This document shows positions 1 through 11,900 of a stretch of 64,000 bases of DNA, piece by piece. How positions within the stretch are numbered: the stretch's first letter is position 1; every line of letters begins with the position of its first letter. The notes below the pieces were generated by a model, which did no database searches, was not told where the DNA came from, and saw only the letters and a program-made list of their open reading frames with translations. Both the position numbers and the translations under genes were made by a program. Origin of the DNA: Prosapia bicincta (taxonomy: Eukaryota > Arthropoda > Insecta > Hemiptera > Cercopidae); NCBI GenBank assembly GCA_036971475.1, contig JBAIZL010000003.1, forward strand, positions 111,651,570 through 111,715,569, in the 5' to 3' direction.

Positions 1-284
1 TTAAAATGTTATTTATTATTTTCTGCTGCTTAGAATCATGTCCGGGTTACAAATATCAGTCGATATTGTATATATAGATGAGACTCTGTCAGGGACATAT
101 ATGCGAGTAGTAGGCCTACGTGCGACGTGCATCGCTGGCAAAGTGAGCAGTGTGTACCTGGGAGCATTGTTTGCTCTTGCTTGAGCAAGTCAAGGCACGC
201 AATCGGCAAGGCGAGAAGAATCTGCGTCCCTTGTCTCACGTGACCTCGCTTGTTCCTTTCTTTTGTTATTATCTCCAAGGTCGA
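1..284. other. Non-coding left edge
   Basis: The sequence is less AT-rich than what follows but has no exon-like structure. An 80-codon minus-strand frame here has no recognisable motif and is probably chance. I see no gene. Confidence 0.5.
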
Positions 285-800
285 GAAACACCAGGATTTT
301 ATTCAGATCTCACATATATTTGAAAAATTCCAAGTCTCTAGCTCATTCCCCAAGTTTGATTTGTTTAAATAACCATGGTTTAAACAAATGTAGAGACAAG
401 AAACCTAGTGAATGTGGCATTTTCTTCTAATTCTGATCTATATTTATATTTTCAAGTTTCTAGCTCATTGGGAAGTTAGTTTAAACTTGATTGCAATATT
501 CCACCCTGACAGACAGACAGATGTGACTGAAACCGAACTAATAAACACGTAGTGTTGTAATCAGATTTTGTGTTATATACATCGATAGTTTTAGTATGTA
601 ACGTAGAAGAGGGTGATGTTAGTTGTTTTTCAGAATTTTTTTCTAGTTTTCGAGTTATTTACATTTTTGTATAAGTAAATTATTGTTACAACGAAAAATT
701 AGATACCGCTATCAAGTGGATATTTTCTAAACTATTAGATCCAAGAGAAATTCGTAGAATACAAATCCGTTCGAAAATTACTAATTTTCTATAGTCAATT
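285..800 (+). repeat. Dispersed repeat R, copy 1
   Basis: This stretch matches 19290-19830 with scattered substitutions and small indels. Shared landmarks are a run containing CTCACATATATTTG, the near-palindrome around CCATGG in TTTAAATAACCATGG, a CTGACAGACAGACA motif and the end around ATCAAGTGGAT. No coding frame is preserved between the copies, so it is a non-coding dispersed or segmentally duplicated element. Its boundaries are approximate. Confidence 0.65.
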
Positions 801-817
801 ACTCAAACACTGTTAGT

Positions 818-820
<3 letters not shown>

Positions 821-878
<58 letters not shown>
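821..878. repeat. (AT)n microsatellite
   Basis: An uninterrupted AT dinucleotide run of about 58 bp. It lies just after repeat R and is absent from the second R copy near 19830. Confidence 0.95.
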
Positions 879-882
<4 letters not shown>

Positions 883-1343
883 CATTGAAGAAAATAAATA
901 AAAATTGGTTTTTTCTTTCATTCGGTATAATGAAAATCTTGTGTTAAATATTTGCAGAGATATGACTGTTTTAAAATTTTTATTTAAAGTACAATAAGTG
1001 CGACTGCATGGAGAAAATGTAATAAATAGTTATTTTGTTCAAAATCGATTTCATCCAGACTTTGTTAAAATGACAATAACAATGATGTCTTTTCAACATG
1101 ATCTTAAATTTAATTGATTCCGAATCAACTTTTTGTTGGCTTTGGTAGAATAATTAGTGATTATTATACTATAGTTTCTCAAATGTGAAAGGATTCAATA
1201 TATTAAACTTTTTTTTACAGATTGGATTTTCCAGTTATGAACATAAGACAATTAATTGAACTGCTAACTTATAATACAACCAAACTGTGTTGCCACATTC
1301 ACTTCAATGTAATGTCTAGTAGAGTAAACAAACTAAAGGAAGA
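879..1343. other. Region upstream of E1 copy 1
   Basis: AT-rich sequence resembling that before the other E1 copies (6240-6566, 9735-9849, 22430-22753). The conserved part holds ATTCACTTCAATGTAATGTC and AGTAAACAAACTAAAGGA just before the E1 ATG, so it may be a shared leader or promoter. No other gene is seen. Confidence 0.45.
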
Positions 1344-1446
1344 ATGTCGAGGCGGCCTCAGCTAACTAGAGTAACAAATTCTTATCGCTCCGATCTAGAC
1401 TTTGGACTGCAAGGGAATCGGGCAGTCAGCTGTGTTTCTTCAACCA
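1344..1446 (+). CDS. Exon E1, copy 1 (intact): ATG-containing exon of an unrecognised gene family
   Basis: I do not recognise the product. The ATG at 1344 opens 34 codons beginning MSRRPQLTRVTNSYRSDL and ends at a near-perfect donor (CCA followed by GTAAGT at 1447), leaving one base over. Read through, the frame would continue to a TAA at 1509. Homologous copies lie at 6567, 9850, 22754 and, reversed, at 61605. Copies 1 and 4 are open, while the others carry an early stop. The start is chosen because all copies keep this ATG after the conserved AAACTAAAGGA leader. The exit phase does not fit exon A, so either an unseen exon lies between or E1 is an upstream leader ORF. The 2 kb insertion at 2346-4400 separates this copy from its D block, and no exon A follows before the next unit. 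Confidence 0.4.
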
Positions 1447-2000
1447 GTAAGTTGTCATTTCTTACTCGATTAGAATTTAGTGATGTACAGCTTTTGTCCG
1501 AAAGTTTTTAAATTGAAATTTTGTTGAACAAGTGTAATTAGTTTATAATAATTGCTGTAGTTAGAGGGTTTTCATTATTGTTTTCTGTTAAGGCAAGTAT
1601 TTTATAATAACCATATAGGAAGGAATATTTACATTTCACAAGTAACTTTGTCCTGTTAAAATCGCATAAAGAAGACAACTTGTAGTGCTGCTGAAACATG
1701 TATGTATAATTTTGTGTGATTTTATAACCAGATTTTAGCCAATAATGATGCTATATGTATGATAATAAGTTCTCATGCGAGATTTAATATTAACTTTATA
1801 TTTCTACTGTTTATTAAACTCTTGAAGCATTTACCTTGTATATGTACGCAAAAGTAATTTTGTAGCCTGTTGTTGCCATTTGTAATTCATGGATTTAGAT
1901 TTTGGAATAGCTTAAATTGGGCATTATAGAAAATATCGTTCATCCAATTTTACAATCTACGCAATAATTTCAAACAGGTTCTGAGCAATTTTACACAGTT
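1447..2000. other. Intron-like sequence after E1 copy 1
   Basis: This AT-rich sequence matches that following the other E1 copies (for example 6668-7020, 9951-10440 and 22833-23400), including a GTAATTAGTTTATAATA segment and an AGAAGACAACTTGTAG motif. It has no coding signal. Confidence 0.5.
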
Positions 2001-2160
2001 GTGATGAATAATCCTACATTTTGTGGTGAAGGTGTAGCGAATATAATGACATTTTGTGTAAATATTTCGTAAAATTAAACAACTGGTAGAAGTATGATTC
2101 GTTCTTAAATCTATGAGAAAATGTATGGATCGCATTGTCGTGGAAGGTATTTTCTTTGAT
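2001..2160 (+). repeat. Repeat H, copy 1 (160 bp)
   Basis: It aligns to 16440-16599 over 160 bp without any gap and with about 11 differences by my count. That is more similar than most other repeat pairs here. In both places it is followed by a CA-rich microsatellite. It may be a short mobile element or a duplicated piece with its microsatellite. No long frame is conserved. Confidence 0.7.
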
Positions 2161-2225
2161 TTAACTGCGCTTTAACTGGGTACATGGCACTCAGTTGAAT
2201 GCTTCCCCCCTCTCTCTTTCTCTCA

Positions 2226-2345
2226 AACACACACACACACACACACTCACACGCACACACACACACATTCGCACGCACATACACTCCCACGCACACAAAC
2301 TCGCACGCACATACACTCGCACGCACATGTACATGCCCACGCACA
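2226..2345. repeat. (CA)n-rich microsatellite, interrupted
   Basis: Runs of CA with CGCA and CTCG interruptions. Open frames on both strands here (102 and 79 codons) are low-complexity by-products and not genes. Confidence 0.9.
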
Positions 2346-3242
2346 CGCACTGCGACGTGAATTTTTTCTTATTATCTATACTCGACTATTCTTATTTTAT
2401 ACTTCTTTTATTTATTTACTCCTTACCTACTCTTTATTTATTTCCTACATCAACTCCATCCCTCCCTTCTTCTATTTCCCCTATTTTTCTTCAACCTTCG
2501 TAATTCACCTTTATTTATATATTATTCTCTGACACTCTTCCTTACCTGGTAAGTATAGGGACCTACCATTCCTAATACCTAGTTGATCCTGTCCCTTATC
2601 CTATATCTCCCTAATACTTACCAGTTGCCCTGCAATGGTAGAATGACATATAAGGAATTTCGGTCAGTCAACCGAAGCCTGTAACATCCCTGTCTAGATC
2701 TCCTAGGAATGAATTCCTAGATTTCGTATGAGAAACCAATTATCGGAGTATCTCCCTATACTATTATAATACTCGGGGTGGGGTGTCTGCTATTTGAGGC
2801 GTTTGGTACTTTGAAACCTTTTAGTAAAAAAATGTGAAACTGCGTGTCATTTAGCTAGACCATCACTAACGACCTCTAATTGGAAAATCAAATTTTCTAT
2901 TTATAAGGTGGTAAAGCATGCACACATTTACAGGCAATAATTATTTATTTAAATTAGCATCTTAACCCCTAAGAAAACATCATTAAAATAATTATATTAT
3001 ATCTTGAATATCTATAGTAATCTCATGTTAATTAACGTATATTTGATGTTTAATTTGCTGAATAATTTATTTGTTTAAGCTATTTATCAAGTTGAAAATA
3101 TTTGCTGAAAAATTAAAATAATAAAATAATTCCTTGCCACACCTTGGCTTGACTCTCTTTATAAAACAAATTAAAGTAACATTCTTCCTTCTTTTGCTTT
3201 ATTTTTTCCGAGTGGATTATATATAATATGATAATAAAATTG

Positions 3243-3294
<52 letters not shown>

Positions 3295-4400
3295 TTATTT
3301 ATGTATAATTTAGCATATAATTTATATGAATATTTATAAATACTCATCACCCCTTATAAATATTTAATCACTCTTATTCTTTACTTCTTACTCAATTCCC
3401 AATAAAGTCTTACCTACTCAAAAATCATATCATATATTTTTGTAATTTATAATTATTTTAGGATATTAAATAATTCTATCTCCATATATATATATATATA
3501 TATATATTTGCTAAAATGTTATCATTTTTTAAGTCAAAATATATTAGATAATTTTATACTATAAATGTATAAGAATTTACTTGAAAAATCTATCTTTATA
3601 TATATTTTTATAGGTATAACCTTTATAATTTAAAATATAATAAATTTCTATAATTTTATAAATGAACAATTTGAAATGAATTTAAGTAAAGCCAAATCTG
3701 ATCTCTAAATTAGAATTTTTAATTTAACAAAGTTACTCGACATTAATCTTTTAGAAGCAAAGTTAAGCATGAATGGATTGGACGTGCCCTCGAAGGAAAA
3801 CGTCATCTTCAGTAGCGTGTTTTTACCAGCAAATGGATGCTGATCCCGTCCGGAATGGTTCAGCAATGTTCCATCTCTCTTTTGTGTTCTTGCGATGAGT
3901 CCCTCTTCTCCAATGAATTGGCTGCGTGCTGCAATATCTTCTTCTTTCCGAATTTAATAATTACGAGTGAAACATATATTACAAAATTACCGGTTATCTG
4001 TTAATTTTAAAAACTTTATTGTTCCATTCGGAATGGTTCTACTGCGGTTATTTTACATTGAGAAATTTGTACTAAAAGTTTTTGTTCCTGGCAAGGCTAA
4101 GGATTAACCCTTTAGCCCGCCAGGATGATGCCAAAGAAAATTAAAAACCAACACCTGCTCCCCTGATCTCTGGCTCGTATAACTCCAATGTGGCATAAAG
4201 GACATTTTTCCAACTCATATCTCTATCTTCTTCGACTTTGATCTGTGCGATTAGTTTTTAAAATCTTTTAAAATGATTTTGGCTTTACTGTAACAATTTG
4301 TTTTATAATTATTATTCCATTCGTTTTTTTACACTTTATTATAATATTTTTTAATTAATTTTTTTTTTATTATTAAATTTTGGTTTTTAAGCTTCAAACA
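2346..4400. other. 2 kb AT-rich insertion-like stretch without genes
   Basis: In other units the CA-rich tract leads directly into block D, whereas here about 2 kb intervenes. It contains a perfect 8-bp inverted repeat (CTAGGAAT at 2703-2710 and ATTCCTAG at 2713-2720) and (AT)n tracts at 3245-3291 and 3485-3508. A less AT-rich patch lies near 3760-3950. I see no coding region. Confidence 0.45.
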
Positions 4401-5560
4401 GCATTTTTGCCCGATTGAGCACACGCACACGGACACCCAAACGCACACGCACATGCGCACACATGCACACCAAACCACTTCAGATAAGAGAAAATTTAGT
4501 TTATAACTAGTTTTATTTCGTGGTTACAGTGCGTTAAAGCAAACATTTCCAGCGTGTAAATATGTTACATTTGTTATTAAATTGCTAACGTACAGGCGTA
4601 TTGGTTAAATGTGTGTGTGAAGGTTGTGCTAATTGGCTATGACTGCCTTAAGCATAAAGCTTTGGGATATGGGTCCTTGGGGAAACCTGCAAAAGAATAA
4701 AATTGTTTGTGTCACAAAATACATTTGGTTTTGAAGGACCATTTAATGTGAAAAGAAATATTTAACACCAGTGTAGGACATTTCCCAAAACCCCTTTAAA
4801 AAGTGTATAAAAATTAGGACAAAAAATCACAAACCTAAAACTATGTATTTAGATATAAAACATAAAAGGACACTACAGTGGGTTTTATTGGAAATGTTTA
4901 TGTTTGGAGTTTACGCTCGATTTACTTGTGCGTAATAGGCTTATTTTGGAAGCGAATTAAATATTTATGTCTTGCGTTTGTACAATTGGAGGCATTTTAA
5001 AGAGAAAAATATTATTAAAAAATCTAATGTAAAATATTTAATACCAACGTTTTAGATAAAATTATATTAGCGCTTTGGTCGTTTTATGTCAAACGTCAGT
5101 TTGAAGAAACTTTGACCTATCCAATTGATGAATAATAATCCTACCGATTATTTATGTAAACAAAATTTAAAAAAACATTACCTCAAATTTATTTTACAGG
5201 AAAAAAATATAATTTGTATTAGATAACCTTTGAAAGATTGTAAAGGTCCCCGATCAGTTTTTTCACGACCAATACATGTGTTAAGAAAATCCTACAAAGA
5301 GCTCAGTTCTCCCCATAGTAACTACCATTTCTCCTGAGGTCCTGGGAATCCTTCTTTAGGTTGTGCTAAGCGCTTCTGCTCCAGGTTGTCGCCAGTCTTT
5401 CGGCCACAAAGACGTCCTCTGCCTGTAATAGTGAAAGTGATTGGTCAAGTTTAAATTACAAAAATAATAAAAATGTATCAATTACTAACTGACCCAGCGA
5501 ACGTCGTACCACTTAAAAGTAATGGAATGGATTCTTAACAGTAGCCGAACCTAATTTAGT
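4401..5560 (+). repeat. Blocks D and C, copy 1
   Basis: This stretch pairs with 8400-9340. Block D (about 4590-4900) carries the GGCTATGACTG and GCTTTGGGATATG motifs and ends in a CACTACAGTGGGTTTTAT segment. Block C (5215-5450) is the less AT-rich part, with TTCTCCTGAGGTCCTGGGA and TGCTAAGCGCTTCTGCTCC. C is followed by a short CTGACCCAGCGAAC motif seen after every copy. C always precedes E1 and could be a promoter or first exon; no frame is shared by all copies. Confidence 0.6.
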
Positions 5561-6566
5561 ATTTTATTATCATAATAATTGCTGAACGTTTAGTAGTCGC
5601 TCAGAAAAGTGGGACATTCATAGTTCTTGTTTGAATGTTATTTATTGAAGCACACTCGGATATACAATATTATTGTTTTTTTTTCTGGTGTGTACACAAA
5701 AAAATCAGAAGGTTTTTCACTTGTAAGCATGCCGCATAAAGATGTTAATATGAGAAGTATGTATTTTCAAAATTAAGTCCACATAATGTTAGTGTTGCTT
5801 AAAAACAAAAATTTGGGAAGAATTCAATGAAATGTATTAAGGTGAATTGAGATAGAAAATCATATTTTATGCTGTGTTGGGACTTAAAACATTTACATTG
5901 TCTCTCGTTGAGAAGCTGTTTTGTTAAAAATCTATTTTATTGGTTATTATTCTACTGCTGAAATTAATTGGTTTTTGGGGGGTGGTCACGTACCACCCCC
6001 CTGGGCTACGCTAGTAGGAACTACTTATCTCAGAAACCTTCCCAGGAAAGTACTCAACAATTTCCCAAAGTTTCATGGGGGATCGAGTTGTTTTAGTAAT
6101 GCATAAGTCATACATACAAGGATTCATTTTGATATCAGATATAACATACCTGGTAGAACGATCTAGAAAGGTTAAAATAAATCATACTTCTTGAGAAAGG
6201 AATGTTTTTCGTTGAATTTCTTTTAAGTGAAACTGAATTGGAGAATACGTAGTAATTTTTTATTTTGTTCAAAATAGTTTTCAACCAGAATTATTTAAAA
6301 TCGTATTAAAACAATGTTGCCTTTTCAACATGCGTTTCCGAATATTTAATTCCAAATCAAGGTTTTGTTGGCTTTGGCAGAATTAATTAATGTTAATGTA
6401 CTACAGTTTCTCGAATGTGAATAATTCGATATATTAACCTTTTTTAAAATTGGACTTTTCAATTATGATCATAAAAGACAATTGAACTGCCAACTTATAA
6501 TACAACAAAGCTATGTTGCCACATTCACTTCAATGTAATGTCTAGAGTAAACAAACTAAAGGAATA
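5561..6566. other. Spacer between block C and E1 copy 2
   Basis: AT-rich sequence whose first half matches 9340-9740. No gene. It includes the hairpin listed at 5977-6001. Confidence 0.5.
5977..6001. repeat. Perfect 10-bp inverted repeat (hairpin)
   Basis: GGGGGGTGGT and its exact complement ACCACCCCCC flank a 5-base CACGT loop. A degenerate counterpart lies in the reversed unit near 62090-62107, so the structure is ancestral to the duplication. Confidence 0.85.
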
Positions 6567-6667
6567 ATGTCGAGGCGGCCACAGCCAACTAGAGTAACAA
6601 ATTCTTATCGCTAGGATCTAGACTTTGGACTGCAAGGGAATCGGACAGTCAGCTGTTTATTCGACCA
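6567..6667 (+). pseudogene. Exon E1, copy 2 (broken)
   Basis: Same ATG and first 15 codons as copy 1 (with P for L at residue 7), then an in-frame TAG at 6612-6614. The donor position reads CCA followed by GTGCGT. It belongs to the unit whose exon A lies at 7639. Confidence 0.6.
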
Positions 6668-7638
6668 GTGCGTTTATTTTATCTTGTCTTACTTGATTAG
6701 AGTTGTGATGAATTTAGCTGTGTTTTCGCATTTTGTCTAACAGTTTTTAAATTAAAAATTTGTTGTCAAGTGTAATTAGTTTATAATATTTGAGATAGTT
6801 ACAGTCTTTCCTTTATTGTTTTCTATTAAGGCAGATATTTTAAAATATCCACATAGAAAGAAATATTTAAATTTCACAAGTACCTTTGTCCTGCTAAAAT
6901 CGCACAAAGAAGACAACTTGTAGTTTTGCCGATACATGTAGGCCTCTGTATTGACAACTATATCTTGTTGTGTGTTTTGTGTTTTTATAATATTTCTTAT
7001 AAAAAGATAATTTTATAATTTTTCTTAAATTGGCTACTTTTATAGGTTACATGTGTGTGTAATGGTTAAGTAATAATTGGCTATGATTGCTTTAAGCTTG
7101 AAGCTTTGGGAAATAGGTTTTTGGAAAACCTTCAAAGGAATAACATTGTTTATATTAGATAATACATTTGGTTTTGAAGGGCCATTCTGTGTGGAAAATA
7201 GAGTAGTACATTTTCCAAAAATCCTCTTTACAAAGTGTATAAAAATTAGGAAAGATAAAACACAAACCTAAAACAATATGTTTAGATATAAAAATCAGAG
7301 ACGAACACTACAGTGGGTTTTATTGGAAATGTTACGTAATATCTTTCATGCTATATCTCTTTGTGTGTAATATTTAGGAAGCGAGTTAATTATTGATGTC
7401 TTGCTTTTGTATAATTCGAGGGATTTTAACGGGAAAAGTTGTAACTGTTATTATCTAAGTTGTGATTAAATAATCTAAGGTAAACTATTTTTACCAAACT
7501 TTTAGATAGAATCTTATTAAAAAAGGAAAAACCTTTATTTTTAAACGTATTTTAAGATACTAAACTGCAGAGAGAACTCCCCTTAGTGTAATAAAAAGTT
7601 ATAGATGGAAACAATTAATGTTGTTATTGCAATTGCAG
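6668..7638 (+). repeat. Intron-like spacer with block D, copy 2
   Basis: The start matches the sequence after E1 copies 1 and 3. Block D is at about 7040-7340. A 64-codon frame inside it (7077-7271) is not conserved in the other D copies. The segment ends in a pyrimidine-poor but recognisable acceptor (ATTGCAG) before exon A. Confidence 0.55.
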
Positions 7639-7735
7639 ACTAATGGTGAGTCAAGCAGAGGATGAGTTGGGAAAGCCTTCCCGGAGCCCTTCCCCAAGGC
7701 CTCAAGAGCCCCCCAGCATCGTGCACAGCGCAAAG
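7639..7735 (+). CDS. Exon A, copy 1 (unrecognised family)
   Basis: The exon is bounded by TTGCAG upstream and GTGAGT downstream. With one leading base the frame is open through 32 codons: it begins LMVSQAEDELGKPSRS and continues proline- and serine-rich. It exits in phase 0, which does not match the open frame of exon B, while copies 2, 3 and 5 have lengths divisible by three and exit in phase 2. This copy therefore probably lost one base. An internal ATG (second codon) could be the true start. It is less AT-rich than its surroundings. Five homologues exist in the window. Confidence 0.4.
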
Positions 7736-8139
7736 GTGAGTTGATGGGTTGCTTATGTTTACTGTAATGTACAAATAGTTGGGTGTTTGGTTGCATTGTG
7801 TTCTGCTATGTAAAGTTTTTAATGCAATAGAAGCAGAACAGATGTTGGTGTGGATGAAAATAATAAGATGAATGAAGCTAAGGTAAACCAGGCAACCATA
7901 CATCAGTCATTGTTTATAAGTTTATAATATGTTTACAAGAAAATATTGTTATATTTTTACAATAAATATATTTATATTATTTGCCGAATTTCCCAACTTT
8001 ATTTTTTGATTGATTCTATAGATGTGTTTTATTAGTTTAGTTTTTTTAAAATTTTTCATAACCTAAAATTCTAAAATAATTACATATGAAGCTGGATAAA
8101 AAGGTTTTACTTAATAACCTATATACACAAAAATTAGTA
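7736..8139 (+). repeat. Conserved sequence after exon A, copy 1
   Basis: It closely matches 11265-11660 and, more weakly, 12567-13000, 17540-18100 and 24371-24800. Shared landmarks are GATGGGTTG after the donor, and AGGCAACCATACATCAGTCATTG. The 87-codon minus-strand frame here and its partner at 11127-11432 persist only because the two copies are recent; more diverged copies lack it. Confidence 0.6.
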
Positions 8140-8399
8140 CTCGAAGAAACCGTTCAATACACTGAAGAACATACACACAGACTGACACCAGTTTTACCCA
8201 CGCACAAATAAACACCATAGACATCGAATGTGATATAAATGCATTAAGACTTAAACAAATGACCTAAATAAAGCTCTCAACCCAAAAAATAAAACTACAA
8301 ACAAATGTTTGGACACAGAATCACCTTTACAAAGCACAGATCCATTCACCATGGATACATTGGGCAAGGGATTGAATATAAAATTTCCATCTTGAACAG
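8140..8399 (+). pseudogene. Penelope-like element fragment 1
   Basis: This strongly A/C-biased stretch is homologous to 11655-11900, 13130-13450 and 27115-27430. Broken frames share words such as DIE(C)NIN(E/A)LRLK and YKAQIHSPWIHWA. It matches the part upstream of the reverse-transcriptase relic at 13500-14040, so it is read as the N-terminal portion of the same Penelope-like element. Confidence 0.5.
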
Positions 8400-9849
8400 G
8401 TTGTGGTAATTGGCTATGACTGCTTTAAGCACAAAGCTTTGGGATATAGGTCCTTGGGGAAACCTGCAAATGAATAACATTGTTTGTGTTACAAAATACA
8501 TTTGGTTTTGAAGGACCATTTAATGTGAAAAGAAGTATTTAACACCAGTGTTAGACATTTCACCAAAATCCTGTTTAAAAAAGCGTATACAAATTAGGAA
8601 AAAACTCAAAAACCTAAAACTATGTATTTAGATATAAAACAGAAACGAACACTACAGTGGGTTTTATATCAAAAGTTTATGTTTGGAGTTTAGGCTCGAT
8701 TTACTTGTGCGTAATAGCCTTTTTTTGGGAAGCGAATTGTATATTAATGTCTTGCCTTTGTACAATTGGAGGCATTTTAAAGAGAAAAGTATTATTAAAA
8801 AAATCTAATGTAAAATATTTAATACCAAAGTTTTAGATAAAATTATTTTAGCGCTTTGGTCGTTTTATGTCAAACGTCAGTTTGAAGAAACTTTGACCAC
8901 TCCAAAGGATAAATAATAATTCTACCGATTATTTATGTAAAAAAATATAAAAAACATTAGCCCAAAGTTATTCTTTGCAGGACAAATATAAAATTTGTAT
9001 TAGATAACCTTTGAAAGAATGTAGCCGTCCCCGATCAGTTTTTTCACGACCAATAAATGTGTTAAGAAAATCGTACCAAGAGCTCCGTTCTCCCCATAGT
9101 AACTACCATTTCTCCTGAGGACCTGGGATCCTTCTTTAGGTCGTGCTAAGCGCTTCTGCTCCAGGTTGTCGTCAGTCTTTCGGCCACAAACCCGTCCTCT
9201 GGCTGTAATAGTGAAAGTGATTGGTCAAGTTTAAATTACAAAAATAATAAAAATGTATGAATTACTAACTGACCCGACGAACTTCGTACCGCTTAAAAGT
9301 AATGGAATGGATTCTTAACAGTAGCTGAACCTAATTTAGTATTTTATTATCATAATAATTGCTGAACGTTTAGTAGTCGCTCGAGAAAAGGGGGACATTC
9401 ATAGTTATTGTTTGAGTGTTATTTATTGAAGTACACTCGGATATACAATATTATTGGTTTTTCTTTCTGGTGTGTACACAAACAAATCAGAAAGGTTTTT
9501 ACTTATGAGCATGCGGCATAAAGATGTTAATGTGAAAAGTATGTATTTTTAAAATTAAATCCAAATAATTTTAATGTTAGTGTTGCTTGGAAACCAAAAT
9601 TTGGAAAGAATTCAATGAAATGACTTAAGATAAGACGAGATAGAAAATCATATTTTAGGCTGTTTTCGGACTTAAAAAATTTACATGGTATCTCGTTGGG
9701 AAGCTGTTTTGTTAAAAATCTATTTTATTGGTCTATTTTATTCAATTATGATCATAAAAGACAATTGAACTTCTAACTTATAATACAACCAAGCTATGTT
9801 GCCACATTCACTTCAATGTAATGTCTAGAGTAAACAAATTAAAGGAATA
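8400..9849 (+). repeat. Blocks D and C, copy 2, and spacer
   Basis: D lies at 8400-8690 and C at 8995-9235, followed by the CTGACCCGACGAAC motif at about 9268. It is a tandem duplicate of 4590-5950, about 3.8 kb downstream. No gene is seen. Confidence 0.65.
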
Positions 9850-9950
9850 ATGTCGAGGCGGCATCAGTCAACTTGAGTAACAAATTCTTATCGCTACGAT
9901 CTAGACTTTGGACTGCAAGGGAATCGCACTGTCAGCTGTTTATTCGACCA
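9850..9950 (+). pseudogene. Exon E1, copy 3 (broken)
   Basis: The ATG is conserved, but codon 9 is TGA (9874-9876). The remainder aligns with copy 1 and ends at CCA followed by GTGTGT. Confidence 0.6.
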
Positions 9951-11165
9951 GTGTGTTTATCTTGTCTTACTTGATTAGAGTTGTGATGAATTTAGCTGTG
10001 GTTTAGCACTTTGTCTAACAGTTTTTAAATCAAAGCTTGTTGTCCAAGTGTAATTAGTTTATAATAATTGAGACAGTTAGAGGTTTTCCTTTATTGTTTT
10101 CTATTAAGGCAGATATTTTACAATAACCAGATAGGAAGAAATATTTAAATTTCACAAGTACCTTTGTCGTCCTAAATCGCACAAAGAAGACAACTTGTAG
10201 TTTTGCCGATACATGTAGGCCTATGTATTGACAACTATATCTTGTTGTGGGTTTTGTGTTTTTATAATATTTCTTATAAATAGATAATAACGATGCTATA
10301 AGAAAGATATAATATTTGTTAGGCGAGATTTTATGTTAACTTTATATGTCTACTGCTCATTAAACCCTTCAAGCATTTACCTTAGATATGTAAGCAAAAT
10401 TATTTTTGTAGTCTGGTGTTGCCATTTGTAATACATTGATTGTAATTCACAGACACAATAATACAGGCCCACAGAGACACACAGTCACACGGTAACACAG
10501 TCACATACACAGCAAACCAGCTGACCAGCTGGTATTGGCAATATCATATACGTATTTCGGATAACAGACAATTTAGCTTATAACCTGTTTTAACACTTGG
10601 CTACCGTTTTTGAAAGAAACAATAGCAAAAAAGCTTCATATTATAGCAAACATTCGCACGATGTAAAATTGTTACATTTTTTGTTAAATTGGCTACTTTT
10701 ATAGGTTACATGTGTGTAATGGTGAAGTAATAATTGGATATGATTGCTTCAAGCATGAAGCTTTGGGAAATAGGTTTTTGGAAAATCTGCTAAGGAATAA
10801 CGTTGTTTATATAGGAACATACAATTGGTTTTAAAGAGCCATTCTGTGTGTAAATAATTATTTAATTAATCTTTCATGCTATATCTCTTTGTGTGTAATA
10901 TTTAGGAAGCGAATTAAATATTGATGTCTTGCTTTTGTATAATTCGAAGGATTTTAAAAGGAAAAGTTGTACCTGCCATTATCTAAGTTGTGAATTAAAA
11001 ATCTAAGGTAAACTATTTTTACCAAAATTTTAGATAGAATCTTATTAAAAAAGGAACAACGTTTAACCTATCTTTTACTTTAAGATACTAAACAGCAGAG
11101 AGAACTTCCCATAGTGTAATACTAAGCTATAGATGGAAACAATTATTGTTGTTATTGTAATAGCA
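9951..11165 (+). repeat. Intron-like spacer with CA-rich tract and block D, copy 3
   Basis: The sequence matches that after E1 copies 2 and 4. A CACA-rich tract lies at 10450-10510 and a shortened block D at about 10690-10860. It ends in an acceptor (ATAGCAG) before exon A copy 2. Confidence 0.55.
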
Positions 11166-11264
11166 GGCTAATGGAGAGTCAAGCAGAGGATGAGTTGGGA
11201 AAGCCTTCCCGGAGCCCTTCCCCAAGGCCTCAAGAGCCCCCCCAGCATCGTGCACAGCGCAAAG
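11166..11264 (+). CDS. Exon A, copy 2 (open, phase-compatible with exon B)
   Basis: Between AGCAG and GTGAGT lie 99 nt. After one leading base the frame is open to the donor: it starts LMESQAEDELGKPSRSPS and ends PASCTAQ plus two bases (AG). Those two bases plus the first base of exon B make an arginine codon and enter the frame of B that is open in all four copies. It carries two more cytosines than copy 1, both in C runs. The function is unknown; the residues are basic-, proline- and serine-rich and look like a disordered segment. Confidence 0.45.
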
Positions 11265-11654
11265 GTGAGTTGATGGGTTGCTTATGTTTACTGTAGTGTA
11301 CAAATAGTTGGGTGTTTGGTTGCATTGTGTTCTGCTATGTAAAGGTTTTAATGCAATAGAAGCAGAACAGATGTTGGTGTGGATGAAAATAATATGATGA
11401 ATGAAGCTAAGGTAAACCAGGCAACCATACATCAGTCATTGTTTATAAGTTTATAATATGTTTACAAGAAAATATTGTTATATTTTTACAATAAATAATT
11501 TTATATTATTGGCCAAATTTCCCGACTATATTTTTTGATTGATTTTATAGATGTGTTTTATTAGTTTAGTTTTTTAAAATATTTCATAACCCAAAATGCT
11601 CAAATAACTACATTTGAAGCTGGATAAAAGGGTTTTACTTAATGACCTATATAC
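11265..11654 (+). repeat. Conserved sequence after exon A, copy 2
   Basis: A near-duplicate of 7736-8130. No gene. Confidence 0.6.
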
Positions 11655-11900
11655 ACAAAAATTAGTACTAGAAGAAACCGTTCAATACACCGAAGAACAT
11701 TGACACAGACAGACACCAGTTTTACCCACGCACAAATAAACACCTTAGACATCGAATGTAATATAAACGAATTAAGACTTAAAGTTCTCAACCCAAAAAT
11801 AAAACTAGAAACAATAGTTTGGATACAGAATCAGCTTTACAAAGCACAGATCCATTCACCATGGATACATTGGGCAAGGGATTGAATATAAAACGTCCAT
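11655..11900 (+). pseudogene. Penelope-like element fragment 2
   Basis: An A/C-biased relic homologous to 8140-8399. A 61-codon frame (11700-11885) contains DIECNINELRLK and QNQLYKAQIHSPWIHWA. It stops where the homology shared with block D begins. Confidence 0.5.

Noticed and set aside
2195..2503. Histidine/threonine-rich 102-codon frame
   Set aside because: It is a translation of the CA microsatellite.
3739..3790. 5S rRNA-like AGTTAAGCATG segment
   Set aside because: Only a short resemblance, without the rest of the gene or its internal control region.
7077..7271. 64-codon frame in block D as a gene
   Set aside because: Other D copies carry stops and shifts in this frame.
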